Source: Ambrosia x helenae
Taxonomy: Eukaryota > Streptophyta > Magnoliopsida > Asterales > Asteraceae
Direction of reading: 5' to 3'
Length of the DNA: 64,000 bases
NCBI GenBank assembly: GCA_030844895.1
Contig: CM061230.1
Coordinates: 474,705-538,704, forward strand
Positions 34,461 to 46,800 of this stretch are shown piece by piece. The notes under the pieces are model-generated. The model ran no database searches. It was not told the DNA's origin and was given only the letters and a program-made list of their open reading frames with translations. How positions within the stretch are numbered: the first letter of the stretch is position 1; each line of letters begins with the position of its first letter. The position numbers and the translations under genes are program-made.

Positions 34461-34517
<57 letters not shown>
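34461..34517. repeat. GA microsatellite (about 28 repeats)
   Basis: A pure AG/GA dinucleotide run. It lies in an intergenic region with no assignable gene. Confidence 0.95.
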
Positions 34518-34519
<2 letters not shown>

Positions 34520-34984
34520 AAAGAAGAAAACAAAGATTGAAATTTGAGTGTTGTCTTTTGGGAGAGGTGGTCAAAGAGCACTGCCTAAGTGTGGTCTTTT
34601 TCTCAACAAACAAACCTGCAACTTGAGCAGTGTGTCCTACATGGTTTAGCAACTTCAAGAAATCACACTTACAAGTTTATAACAATTTGTACACTTATTA
34701 TATTAAATCAAATACTCAAACTATCATGTGACAACTTCCATATCATACTCGATTGTAAAATAGTGTCTCGTACCAATTAGGTACCCTATCTGGTTAACAG
34801 GCATGCCCGTAGGTATCAGATAAACCTGTTTACGGTCTTATGTAGTTAAAAATTACCAACTTGAGATACCCAGTTACCCACTACTCAAAAACCGATCTTA
34901 TACTCACTTAAAAACCGACTTGAAATACCAAATATTCAACTATACTTTTACAATCCAATAATTTTGATAATTTCAAGTTTCTAA

Positions 34985-35315
34985 GACCATGTGTAATGGT
35001 GGGTGAAATGGGCATTTTTTGACACTTGGCATGTGGGGCCACTTTGGTGGGCGAAAGGGGCTTGAAATGGACAAGAGGTGTAGTGGTGTGGTGTGAGTGT
35101 GTGTGTGTATATAATGAATATTAAATTTGAATTAAAAAAGAAAATAAAATAAAAATGAAGTGGAAGGATATCATTGGCTGAGCAAGAGGGGATCCTACGC
35201 GAAATATTCGCATGGGAATGTTTGGCGCCCCTTTAATAGGGGGGGGGGGTGCTCAGGCGAATGGGGCGCCAATTTTTGCCTTTAGCGCCCAATTAGCGGA
35301 CCATTACACCTGGTC
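34985..35315. mobile_element. PIF/Harbinger-like MITE (331 bp)
   Basis: The terminal sequences GACCATGTGTAATGGT and (inverted) GACCAGGTGTAATGGT pair almost perfectly. TAA flanks both ends (34982-34984 and 35316-35318), the three-base target of PIF/Harbinger transposases. It holds a run of ten G and repeated GCGCC words. Its ends resemble the element at 41094. Confidence 0.85.
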
Positions 35316-35733
35316 TAACTACTTACACGTACTATTTATTATATATTTAAGAATATACAATATATTATATATAGGATCTTGATGTGGGTAAACAGACTCA
35401 TGTAATGGAGCGGGTATCATCTAATACCATGAATTTATATTAAACTAAGAATACCTGTCCCCAAATGTTTCGAGTTTCGGGTTTTCCATTCGTACAATTC
35501 GATAGTCCTCTCTTCCTAGGGACTCGATACATCGATACAGCGGTGTAAACAAGCTTAATATGCTGAAGGTTTTACCTAACTTGACTATAATTCTCCAGCA
35601 TATTTGAGTTCTCAAGTCAAAACAAATCAACCAACCACTCACATAGCCAGTCAAGGTGGTTCAACCCCTATTGCAACCCAACAACCTATAAATTTTACAA
35701 AGTGCAATGTGATTGTCACAATCATTATCAATC

Positions 35734-36730
35734 ATGGATCGTTTTTCGGGTTTGTTAAGCATGATTCTAGCGATTATGATTTTCACTGTTACGGGTCAGA
35801 TTAGCACGCCATGTACAACGTCAATGATTGCTAGCTTCACTCCTTGCGTAAACTTCATCACAGGGAGCAGTGCAAACGGGGGATCACCGACCGCAAGCTG
35901 TTGTAAAGCGGTTGAATCCCTTATGGACACGAGCATGGATTGCACGTGTCTTATTGTCACTGGGAACGTCCCGTTTTCACTACCGAACACTATTAACCAA
36001 GCATTGGCTATTTCACTCCCGAAAGCATGCAACTCTAAACGCATACCGATCCAATGCAAATGTAACGGTTTTCAAGAGTTATTTCATTTTTTTTTTCTTA
36101 TTTTTATAAAGTTCTCATTTTTTTTAATTTTTTTATTTTAATTTTTATTTTTTATTTATTATTTTTTTATTTTTTTTATTTTTTATTTTTGGTTTTGCAG
36201 CTACTGGTGTTCCTCTACCTCCTGCAGGTAAACTTTTACTTGCGTAAAACGTCACGCCATAATCAAGAAACTCGGTAACTAACCGATTAAAAACTAACTT
36301 AACGACAGGTCCTGCATTATTTGTTCCTCCTCCACCACCACCGCCTAAAGCGCTTCCACCTGCCGCTGATTCTCCAGAACTGCCACCAAGTCCTGGCGGT
36401 AAGAACCGTAAATTTATACAAACCGTATGTCCGTATCTCTTTACAACGATTTTGAAACCCCAAATGTTTTCAGGTTCGGTGGCAGCAGCACCAACACATT
36501 CTAAAAAGAGCCAAGACGACATGCCTGAGACAGACCCACCTGAGTCCAAACCGACGGCGCCTGCTGCATCAGCGCCAACTGCTCCACACGGTCCACCGGT
36601 TGGTTCAGGCATCAGACCAGTGCTTACACCAGCATCAGCTTCAAACCAGTTGCATTGCTCATCGCCAATTGTTTTGCTAACGCTTGCAGCAATCACAGTG
36701 ATGAATTTTCGTGAAGTGTGTGTTTTTTGA
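35734..36730 (+). CDS. GPI-anchored non-specific lipid-transfer-like protein (LTPG / AAI domain)
   Basis: Such proteins bind lipids in an eight-cysteine fold and are tethered to the outer plasma membrane, with roles in cuticle and wall lipid export. Exons 35734-36061, 36201-36227, 36309-36398 and 36474-36730 join in phase (233 aa). A signal peptide covers about residues 1-21. The eight-cysteine pattern is complete: C, C, CC, CxC, C, C (TPC, FTPC, SCC, CTC, KAC, QCK). A proline- and alanine-rich linker follows (a run of seven prolines), then a hydrophobic C-terminus (SPIVLLTLAAITVM) fit for GPI attachment. The ATG at 35734 is preferred because the signal peptide starts cleanly there. An in-frame ATG lies 21 bases upstream. 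Two tiny in-frame exons encode only linker. Intron 1 is an unusually T-rich tract. Which LTPG subclass is uncertain. Confidence 0.88.
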
Positions 36731-37474
36731 TGAATTTGTGTGACGTGTCACTTATGTCGTTTAGTCTTTTCCGTTTGGTTGATAAAGAAATGAACACATA
36801 TGTATTTTGTGAATATGCTTAAATGTGCATTTATTCTGATCATTACGACTTGAAGTCACGATAATCTGTTTTGAGCGTTTACCAAAAGTGGCAACGGTTT
36901 TTATTTTCTGATTATTTAAGAATGCAAAATTACATAACTACCCCTACAGTTACGACCCATATATTAGTGTCAAAGACATCAACCCTAACCCAACACACTT
37001 AAATTGTATATCCAAACACGACACGTGTAACCCATTTATCTAAACAATTCAAACGGGTCATAAACAGTTTGAAGTGAAGTAATAAATATGTTTTAACCCG
37101 TTCATTGTCTTTCGTTGTATAATACTATAAATCTATAATGCATTAGCCAAATAAAGACTAATTAATATCATATAACACAAAAGGAAACACGTATACATAT
37201 ACACACATGATCGACCGTAAAAGGGTGAAAAGAACTTACCTGATTGTCTCACAAAACAAAATCTTGAAGTCTAACGCCACTGTGTCGAGAAACGGCTGAA
37301 ATCTTGATTGATTTCTTGTCAACCCTTCTATCATACTTACTAAGCATACGGACACAAACGTTATCCAAATAACCGAAAACAAAATGCATTGATTATAGTT
37401 GAAATCAAGATAAATATGTATTTGAATAACATCTTGCATAACAATGTGGTAAATATACCAACGAAAGCGTACTT
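36731..37474. other. Spacer between LTPG and DUF868 genes
   Basis: AT-rich sequence between two convergent genes, presumably holding both 3' UTRs and terminators. No conserved coding segment is seen. Confidence 0.55.
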
Positions 37475-38388
37475 CTATTCGTTTTTCCAAGCACACAATA
37501 CTAAAGAAAACCCTAAACCATGCGATTGTGGATCTCGATCTCTACGAAACGAGTTCGACCAAGAAGCATCCATGTTCGACTGACTTGCCCACATTTTCTC
37601 GGCCGATAAACACGTCTGAAACAAAAAATTCGCCTCACCCGTTAGCTTCCCAAACAGCCAGTTATGCACATCCCAATACACTTCAACGGTAATCCGTCAA
37701 CCAAAATCGTATAATTCCCTCTAAACTTCCATCTCAAATGCTTCACTTGCATCATTGTTTTCCCATCTACCCTAACCAAAAGACACGGGTCATTCGTCCC
37801 GACAAGATCACACTCAATAACAATATCATGAACCTGCCCTTTCCCACAAAACTGCGCTCTAGTCGAAAACACTTTCTTCCCAAAAACATTCTCTTTCTTC
37901 GACACGAAAACAAAATTCGGCGTAAAACTAGACACATCCATCTTACTCTTCACATCCTTCCCCATATCCCCTAACATCAATATCAAATCCTTATTCACAA
38001 CAACAGCAAGATAAAACCCTTCCACCGGCTCGGGCGAGTACCCGAACCTCGCAGAGGCTAAATCCCAACACACATCAATAAACTTATTACCCACTTCAAG
38101 ATTCTTAAACCCTCTTCTTTTAACAAACACGCCTGGCTTAATATCAACTTTACACAAACATTGGCTAGTGGAATCATCTATTTGAACAGAAAGACCATGA
38201 CCCATTAAGGTTTTAGTCCAATAAAGAGTTACAATGAGGCATGACATATTACGCAACCTACACTGATAAACACAGGTAACAAGATTTTGACATGTTTTAC
38301 CGTTTGAAGTGGTAACTGAACCACTTGATGAAGAAGCAGCATCAGAGACCTGAACACCATTTTCACCAAAGCAAGAAAAATCCCTCAT
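37475..38388 (-). pseudogene. DUF868 family protein gene with one frameshift near the C-terminus
   Basis: DUF868 proteins are plant-specific, about 300 aa, usually intronless and of unknown function. The reading frame starts at 38388 with MRDFSCFGENGVQV, a near-invariant N-terminus of the family. It continues through NLVTCVYQCRLR, QCLCKVDIKPG, GFYLAVVVNKD and LRWKFRGNYTILVDGLP. Right after LVDGLPL the frame shifts. One base is missing near 37682-37684, and the conserved YWDVHNWLFG...CLSAEKMW...GLGFSLVLCAWKNE end lies in the next frame to 37475. Corrected length would be about 304 residues, the usual size. Either the gene is newly inactivated (the frameshifted product ends at 37642 after 248 residues) or this is a base-calling error. 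All else is well conserved, which favours an error or a very recent event. Confidence 0.85.
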
Positions 38389-38659
38389 TGATTAAAGATG
38401 ATGATAAAGATGGAAACTTTATGGTGTTTTGAGGTGAGATATGAAAAGGGTATGTGATTAAAACACTGAATGTTTAGGAAATAATGTTTTCTTGAAAAAA
38501 AATTCAAGATTTTGGTTGGGGTTGAAAGGGGATTAGGGTAAGATTGTTATGTGGGTAGGAAAGATGCAGGTTGAATGGGCAAATAATATTATGTTACTGC
38601 TATCAGACAATAATGGATAATAATTCTTTTGTAATTTTGTTATTATAAGCATTGGGTAT
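38389..38659. other. Upstream region of the DUF868 gene
   Basis: Minus-strand promoter and leader territory. It is AT-rich, and no certain TATA box could be fixed. Confidence 0.4.
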
Positions 38660-38998
38660 TCAGACACTAGGGTTTTTTTTATCTAGACACCCCCTTATGG
38701 CCCATTGAGACCTTAATGATCCATTGAGAGCCAAAAATTGGAAAAAAGACGGCCCATTGAGGCCTCAACGACCCATTGAGGTTTGCCAATTATTGGTAAT
38801 CAGTGACCAATCATTGGCAAAAAGACGGCCCATTGAGGCCTCAACGACCCATTGAGGGCCAAAAATTGGAAAAAATACGGTCCATTGAGGTCCCAACGAC
38901 CCGTCGTTTTTCCCAGATGTGGCCTCCATGGCCCATTGAGGTCTCAACGACCCGTCGACAGGGGTGTCTAGGGTTTTGGGGATGTCTAAATAACATCA
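38660..38998. repeat. Fold-back element with internal CCCATTGAGG repeats
   Basis: The outer parts are inverted relatives (CTAGACACCCC at 38691 against GGGGTGTCTAGGGTTTT at 38963-38979). Inside, the block GGCCCATTGAGGCCTCAACGA recurs in several variants with GCCAAAAATTGG spacers. CCATTGAGG is present at least seven times. No coding function is evident. Confidence 0.6.
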
Positions 38999-39009
38999 CC
39001 CTAATATAA

Positions 39010-39300
39010 TAATAGGGTTTTTAGCAGGGCAAGCAGTGCGGAAAAGCAGAGACGAAGAAGGTAGAAAAGCATGCTAAAGTCTGCGAGGAGAACTAACATG
39101 TTTTCATACCTCTGGCTTTTGATACATTTGGCTCATTCACCATAAGCTATCCGTTTCCTGATCAGGATCTAACGAGTTATTTATAGTGGTGTCTCGGCTC
39201 CGGGTGGGCAAGGTTACATTTTTAGTAGATTAGAGTTTGTTATTCAGAAAAGGGTGGCAGCGCAGCTTGTTGCTCACCTTTCCGCTATTTTAATGTAATT
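39010..39300 (+). repeat. Decayed coding-like repeat shared with 61345-61565
   Basis: AAGCATGCTAAAG, AACATGT, TTTGATACCTTTG/ACATTTG and GGTGGCAGCGCAGCTTGTTG occur here and, better preserved, at 61345-61565. There one frame reads ACAENQHVFIPLAFDTF, suggesting a once-coding segment. Both copies carry stops and indels. The source is probably a retrotransposon ORF, but I cannot name it. Confidence 0.5.
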
Positions 39301-39752
39301 TTTTCATGAAATAGATAAAAAAATAAAATAATAATAATAATAGGGGATGCATTGAGGTCATAGTTGAAGGGGTCATTTTGTAACCTAACTGTGCAGCGGT
39401 TTACTGAGTAAATGCAGAGGTGGACTGGACTGGAGTCGTTGTGTACGATGTCCAACTTGTTTGTTTATTTAATGCACTGTTTGTTGGAAAACAATCCAGC
39501 CAAAATTTTATTTGTAATTGTAGATCTCCATTATAAGTAGAGACCCTTGGCTTTCAATTTGCCATCTATAGTAATATACTTTACGCATAGGTTACAAACT
39601 AAATATTAGAGCATGTTTTTTGAGATTGTGTTTGCTAGTGTTTCTAAACGAGTATACGCCACGCTATACGTGACGTATGAGAGGAAAATGGTTTTTTCCC
39701 CAAGGTTAGCCTAAGTATTGCTTAAATCACACGTATACGTGTAGTATAGCAG

Positions 39753-39975
39753 GTTTTTTTTTTTAGAGTAGTATTTCAGCGGTAAATCTTGTGTTGCAAA
39801 GTGACCACTGCCTAGGATCGAATCCCATAGCACTACACGGGTTTCTCTTTTCAAATCCAAGCGGTTATTTTTCGGTGGAGCGTGAGATTCAAACCTGAGA
39901 CCAAACCCGGGCAGGAACCCTCCAAGGAGGTAAACCTTCCCACCTCAAACCAGCTGGACTGGAGATCATTGGTTC
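39753..39975 (-). mobile_element. tRNA-derived SINE, minus strand
   Basis: It is a reverse-complement relative of the SINE at 28937, with a T-run at the plus-strand left side (its 3' A tail). Identical 11-mers TAGTATAGCAG flank it (39742-39752 and 39976-39986). The B-box-like GGTTTGAATCTCA lies near 39900 on the minus strand. Confidence 0.85.
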
Positions 39976-40029
39976 TAGTATAGCAGTATACGGCATGTAT
40001 TAAATTTTTTTAGTTTTTTCAAACATGTT

Positions 40030-40216
40030 TATATTTTTTTTGAACAGTGACTCATTGTCACGATGCCAACCGAAGTCGTCACCCCGCCAAGGCTGGTCGA
40101 ACTCTGTGTTCCATCGGATCCAAGTTGGCTTGTCAGCCTTGGTGGCGTTCCCCCGGGAACCGTACTACCTCCACACGAGTTGTCTCGCTGAAATAACAGT
40201 CGGATGAAAACCAGGG
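40030..40216 (-). mobile_element. Head-truncated SINE, minus strand
   Basis: Read on the minus strand it contains GGTTTTCATCCGACTGTTA and ACTCGTGTGGAGGTAGTACG, closely matching the body of the SINE at 25963. It ends in an A-run. The tRNA-like head is absent. Confidence 0.65.
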
Positions 40217-41093
40217 GTGTCCCATGTATGGCGCTATAAGTGGCGTATATGGATGTATATTTGGTGTCCAAAAAAACTTATTGGGGGTGTCCCAGTATTA
40301 GGACCCTTACTGAATGTTACAAAAATGTATTGTTAGATCAATGCCATGTAGGCAAGAGATGCGCGTATACAGTCACACTCACTTATTTGAAGGAGTGTAG
40401 TGGTTAAGTGAGTATGAAGTGGTTTTGTATAGATTATTTTTGTAACTTGATATGTATCTGTGTGTTATTTAATTGGTTAGTTGCAACAAACTTCACACTT
40501 AACATTCACTTTTCTAATGGCCACAGTCCACACCCAACCAACATTCACGCCTGTGTTTGAGTAGACAATATAAATAGAATAGGTGTAGTTGTGTGACCAC
40601 TTAGTGCTCTTGCCACGTAAAGCGATAGACGTGGCAATGCAATGGTGCAAGTATCTGGCGAGGGGGTCTCGTATGGATGAGACTCTCGCCTGGGTCCCGA
40701 AAGGAGCATGGCCAATCACGTGACATTATGCCGTCAATAGGTTAAATGGCATGGCCGAAACGGCGCCAGAGTAAAGCGGTGTAATCATCTCCGGCTCTGT
40801 GTACTAGCCGGAGGTCACCAGAAATCGTGCCAACGCCATCTAATGTCTCAAACCAACAAGGAAAAACTCAACCTCCTATGGCGGCTAGTTACCATTGAGT
40901 TCTTAATGGCGCGTGGGTTCTTAACGACGTTGTCTTGCCTAGAAAATGGAGACACCGTACCCTACATGCCACGTATAGCGCTATACGTGATGATACATAA
41001 GGGTCTCTTAGATGAGAATATGGGAGACACTCACTTTTTTCACCTCTTTCTACCACTATATAATAATAATATCTTAGACAAGTTTACTCGTTA
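40217..41093. other. Intergenic stretch with TATACGTG-type palindromes
   Basis: No gene recognised. A perfect 18-bp palindrome ACGTATAGCGCTATACGT lies at 40972-40989, and related CTATACGTGACGTA words occur at 39660-39690, on the other side of the two SINEs. This suggests an older element that was interrupted. A TTAGATGAGAATATG block at 41008 recurs at 42018. Confidence 0.45.
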
Positions 41094-42017
41094 GACCATG
41101 TATAGTGAGGGGGGGGGGGGGATTTAAGGCCCCCTCTGTGATTGGTTCACGTGCCAGCTGAGTCAGCATGGAGCGTTAATTCAAAATAGGATGTAGTGGG
41201 GAGAAAAATTGGGGCGCTAATTTAAAAAAAAAAAAAAACTGAATATAGATATCTCCTTCCCTTCTTCTTCATCATCACCACCATTCACCTACCTCTCTCA
41301 CACACCCACCACCACCACGTCCTTCTTCCCTTCTTCTTCATCATCTCTCACAGACCCACCACTAGGGCTGTAAACAAACCAAACGTTCGGTGAACAGTTC
41401 GTAAACCGTTCGGCGGGAAGTTCGTTTGTGTCCGTTTGTTTAATAAATGAACAAACACGAACAAAAACTTCCGTTTGATTAACTAAACAAACAAACACAA
41501 ACAAATGTCTCGTTCGTTCGATTGCGTTCGTGAACGTTCAGCAATGTGTTTGTTTACGTTCGTTTATATATATCCGTTCGTGTATGTTTGTTTATGTTCG
41601 ATCACTAGTTAAAACTTAGGATAATTATGAACTTTTGAGTTAGGATAATTATGTATTAATGATGATGATAGTGCGTTCGTGAACGGTTCGTTTGTCCAAG
41701 AAACCTTAACAAACAAACACGAACAAAGCCTTGTTCGTGTTCGTTTGGTTCGTTTACAGCCCTACCCACCACCACTACCATCGTACACCATCACGACCAC
41801 CATTCACCTTCCCTTCTTCTTCATCGTTCATTTGCCTCAATCAAACAACCGTTTGAATATTCAACGTGGCAAAATTTTATTGGTTGATGACATTGCAATC
41901 AAGCGTTATGTTTTTAACGCTCCCGGATGTTTTTTTTGCAATCGCGCCCCCAAGTACCGGTGTTACCGGCGCGATTTTGTTTTTGGCGCCCCCCATAACG
42001 CTCGACTACACATGGTC
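41094..42017. mobile_element. PIF/Harbinger-like element (924 bp) carrying a nested hAT-like insertion
   Basis: The ends GACCATGTATAGTG and (inverted) GACCATGTGTAGTCG pair. TTA flanks both sides (41091-41093 and 42018-42020). A 13-base G-run lies close to the left end. Removing the insertion 41363-41764 and one copy of its duplication leaves about 514 bp with CACCACCA and TTCTTCATC direct repeats. Confidence 0.8.
41363..41764. mobile_element. hAT-like element (402 bp) nested in the Harbinger-like element
   Basis: The terminal inverted repeats are TAGGGCTGTAAACAAACC and (inverted) TAGGGCTGTAAACGAACC. The flanking 8-mers are CCCACCAC (41355-41362 and 41765-41772). The interior is a mosaic of TTCGTTTG, GTTCGTG and AACAAACACGAAC words, also seen at 63360-63535. 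Confidence 0.88.
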
Positions 42018-42020
42018 TTA

Positions 42021-43290
42021 GATGAGAATATGAGATGCTTCATGAAATCACTTATTAACCCTAGTGAGGTTTTTATTTAGACAAGGACAATTCACCAAAG
42101 AATAAAGCATTCTCTGTATATTGCAGATAAAAAGGATTTATTTTGTCTCAAGAAATTTATTTGTGACAGGTTTCTGAAATTAAAAACAAAAACAGAAAAA
42201 ATAACTTATCGCTACATTGATAAAGATAAAGTGATATAGCGGATCTTCATCTTCTTGTCGACTTGTCTTAAAAGAATGGCTAAGGTGGTACAGTTTTTTA
42301 AGTTGGTTTGGTTGTCTCTAGTTATTTTGTATTGGATTTCATTATATACATTTATACAATACACATCTTTTATTTAAATATAGGAAACATGCTCAATTTT
42401 TAATTATAATTCAGTACACTTGTTTATTATTAGACTTTTATTATTAGACTTGAACTCTCAACAAAAAATAGAAAAACACATTTTTATACACCTTGATAGC
42501 GTTAGCCCATATCATTTGGTGACAAACTTACAACACACATAACCATAACCATATACACATTTATGATTTTAGAGTAAAAAAAGGTTCAAGTACTCGTATC
42601 TCGTTTTAGTTCCCTTTTATAAACACAAAACCACCACCACATGGGGGTGTATGTGCCGGTTGTGACGTTTAGGTGGCAACCTGGTCTATATATGACAACG
42701 AGAGACGACAATTTTTGTCTATGTGTATGAACACGTACATGAAACTTCAGAGGCATTGGAAGGGGGGGGGGTGGAGGTAACCGATCGACATGGGTAACAT
42801 TCGTGCACCCTCCATTGCGGATGCTCTCGCGATGCATAATTATATACAAATGTTAAGATATATACATGTATGTATAACTTGTGACTTTAAGGATACATAT
42901 ACATCTAGCCTAACATACACTTGTTGTATCATGGTAGCTTTGTACACTTCGCTTGGAAAAAATCACTTTGTACAATAGCTAACCCCTTTATACACATAAC
43001 ACATTAATAATTCAAGTGCAATGTTTATAACGTCTCTATAGTCAACCTCCATACATGTGGTTGATTGATACATTTTCTGTTTGGTCTATGAAAGAACATA
43101 ATAAACTAAACAGGCCACATGCATAACATTTGCTGTGTTCATTTCTTGAAAGCTACTTCACATCCTTTCTAAATCGCAATATTAATATTAATTTCATCAT
43201 CACATATTTTCAATGTCTTGATCAATTTCCAAACCCGTCACATAATGTTCATGAACAACCATTCACAACTATATATATATATATATATAT
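42021..43290. other. Intergenic stretch left of the Mutator-like element
   Basis: No gene recognised. AT-rich with a short G-run at 42761-42770 and a TA microsatellite at about 43270-43290, which abuts the left end of the Mutator-like element. Confidence 0.5.
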
Positions 43291-43360
43291 AGGATAGAGA
43301 TAATTTGGAAACTCTAGTGAGATGGAGAAACTATGGAAACCCATTTATGACCTTAGATTT
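43291..43360 (+). repeat. Left terminal inverted repeat of the Mutator-like element
   Basis: AGGATAGAGATAATTTGGAA starts the element. Further shared blocks are GTGAGATGGAGAAAC and GGAAACCCA. The identity with the right end is roughly two thirds with small gaps, so the TIRs are diverged. The exact inner limit is unclear. Confidence 0.65.
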
Positions 43361-43811
43361 ATTCCAATCAATGGTTCAGATTTGATCTGTAATATTTTAA
43401 TAATAAAATTTGTGTGTTTTTTATGTTGTATCTTGTTGGAGGGCATTATAGTCCATCTGAAATTCTAAAAAGAGCATCTTTGGGAAGGAGAAAAAGCATG
43501 CAGTACTTTTGACGTGACAAAACCGTCAAAATATTTGTAAAGTCCTCTCTCTCATTAATATTTCCTCATAACACAATCTCCAAAAAGAACACAAACAATC
43601 TCTCATCCAAAGTCTCCCATCTCTCTCAAGAACACGGTCATTTCCCCCAAATCAGTATCCGATTTCGTTATGCATAATTGAGGTTAGTGATCAATACTCC
43701 AATATTTTATAAGTGTAACTACTACCAAACTGTCTTCGTATTATTGTTTTGGTTTTTTATTTTTTATTTTTTTTTTTTTTTTTTGCAGATCTTAGGCGTT
43801 AGGTTTTCAAA

Positions 43812-46800
43812 ATGAGGCAAAGTTTGAAGGCTTTGAAATCGTCGAAAAAAGTGGATGCAGGGGCTAAGGGTTATAGCAGGTAATCTTGAAACCTTGTTTT
43901 TGTATGGATTAGTTGGTTTAACTTGTTATAAAAAAGATAATGGTGTAATCTATTGTTTAAAAGAGAAAAATTGTGTAAATACTTAAATTTAATGTGAAGT
44001 TTATGTGTCTAGATGATGAATTAGGGTTTGTTTGAAATAATGTATGGAAACACTTATTTTTTTTTTTTTTATGCTTTCAGAGAAAGGTTAAAAATGAAAA
44101 AAGGAAGATTGTTAGGAGGTTGTTGAATTTATTGAACATAAGTTAAAAAAAAAAATTGTTGTAGTATACTGTTAAAGAGAAAAACACATGGTTTGAAACT
44201 GTGTTTTCTTTAATTAATTGGTTCTTTTTTTTTTTTAATCTTGGTACATGCTTAATGGTTTTTTAACAAAAAAAATTGTAATATACTGTTTAAGAAAAAA
44301 AAAAGCAGTTTGAAATTGTAGTTACTTTATTTAATTCATTCATTTTTTTATAAAAATGGGGTATATATGCTACTGGTTTTGAAAAAAAAAAATATTAATT
44401 TCTACAGAATAGCGTGGAAAAAAATGGAAAAAAGGGTAGTTATAAACAAGTAGTTACATATATTATGTAAGTGTAACACAGTTAAAAGGGATTTTTCAAC
44501 AAGTAACATGACAAACAACAAAAATGGAAAGAAAGTTAATTATATAAGATTTGTTACAAAAATGATACAATTGTAAACACTGTTGAAATTTTTTCAGGTA
44601 TCTGACAGAAAGCGGAAGGTTTGCACAAGGTATTCCTGGTGGTCTGAACACTGTACAAAAGTAAAAAAATGAAAAAATGTCAAACTTTTAAAAAACTAAT
44701 TCACATTTCAAATTATTGTGATTCAGGCAGGAAAAGCCCTCGTATTGCACGTAATAAGTTAAAAAGGTTTAAAAACACAATAGAGACTGCCATATTTGTT
44801 GATCAGGAGGATGAAACAAACAGTGAAAGGAACGACGGTTCACGGAAGCGGAGGAAGTTAATAGGTAACATGAATTCTATTGTGAAAAAATATCTTACAA
44901 AAACCTTTGAACATAATAATGCTAGGTAATACAAAAAATATGTTTTAAATGTTACATGATTATTAATGCAGGATATGACGATGATGAATCACCTACCAAT
45001 GAAACAACGGACTGCAAAATAATTTCCGGAAGAAAGCTTATTAACCAAGGTAGCGAGTTTTATATTGTTGATTCAGTATAAAAATTCCTTGATTATTATA
45101 TAATTTTCTGATCCAAAAAATCATTATTGTAACTAAATTTAGAAAGAGTCCCCGAAGACCGAACATCGGATTGCAAGATATTATCATCATGGAAAGGGGA
45201 AAAAGGTTCGTAATGTAAAATAGTCTTCTTGCTTAGAGTGGAATTATGTACATGTATATAACAAAAAGGTAACCTTTTTTTTTTTTGTAACGCATCTAAA
45301 CTAACCGTAAAATACAACAACAGAAAAAAATCCGAGTGTCGTGAAGTTCCATATAGGAAGCTCAGAAAAAAATGTAGTCCAGGTATGGAGTAAAATTTTA
45401 GTAAAGTAAATAAAAAATAATATTGGATCAAAAAAAATTGTGCATAACCAAAAAATATTTAAAAAAATGTATATGAACAGGTAAGAAGATGAAAACTGCA
45501 GAAAATGATGATATGGAAGGTACTTGTGTCGCTGACAAACGGATAGAAAGCTCCTGCAAAAAGAAGGTTAAAGGTACGGATTGTAAATTATTGGTGTAAT
45601 TTTACTGTTTAAAATGTACAAAATCTACAAACATAACATAAAGCATGTTTCACAAAGGATAAAAAAAAATGTAGTCCAGATATGGAGTAAAATTTTAGTA
45701 AAGTAAATAAAAAATAATATTGGATCAAAAAAAATTGTGCATAACAAAAAAAGATTAAAAAAAATGTATATGAACAGGTAAGAAGATGAAAACTGCAGAA
45801 AATGAGGATATGGAAGGTACTTGTGTCGCTGACAAACGGATAGAAAGCTCCGGCAAAAAGAAGGTTAAAGGTACGGATTGTAAATTAGGGGTGTAATTTT
45901 AATGTTTAAAATGTACAAACTATACAACATAACATAAAGTATGTTTCACAAAAGAAAAAAAAAACATTATCGTGTTACATAGTTAAAAAAGATTGAAAAA
46001 AAGAGACATGGTACAGGGTATTTATTAAAATTGAATTAAATGAAGCAATTTTGCATTTACATATTTTTTTTTTTTTTTATGGACAGGGATAAAAAAGAAG
46101 AGGAGGGATACTGAACGTATGGAACAAGATGAACGTGTGGATAAACGGTTGGTAAAGAAAGGGAAAAGAAAGACAAGTGAGATACACACAGGATCGGGTA
46201 TTATGGAAGAAAACGCAGACGATGGGGGTGTTGTGGGAAAAATAAACGAGTGGTTTGGCATCAGGACACGTTCGTCGCCTTTGCAGTTTTTTAAAGGGAT
46301 AAGTAAATTGCAGGATGAGCAGAAAAAGGCTGTTAGACGTATGGGCTTTGGAAAATTATTAAAGTTCAAGGTGGATGGTATACCGGCGAAATTAGCGCAT
46401 TACGTGGTGGATAGATTTAAACCGAAAAGAATGGAGATACGGGTGCCAAGTGGGAGAATAAAGGTAGATAAAGAATCTATTTTTAAATTACTTGGAATAC
46501 CAAATGTGGGGTTAAAGGTAAGTGATATGGAGGAATTAGATGAGATGGAACCAGAGATAGCAGAGTGGAAAGATAGATATCCAGGACGTTTTGTCGCCCC
46601 AACATCGATAGTCAAAAATATACAAAGTGCCGAAGATGAGGACACTTTCAATTTCAGGCTTGATTTCTTAATGTTGTTCCTTGCAATCATGGTGGAATGC
46701 CATCAGCAAGGTAGATGTAGGTTGAAGATCTTAAAGAAGTTGAAAGCTGATATGGATTTCAAAAACATAGATTGGTGTGATTATGTACTAGAAGGAATGA

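Noticed and set aside
35713..35733. Upstream in-frame ATG of the lipid-transfer-like gene (seven extra residues)
   Set aside because: The extra residues are polar and would precede a signal peptide that starts cleanly at the ATG at 35734.
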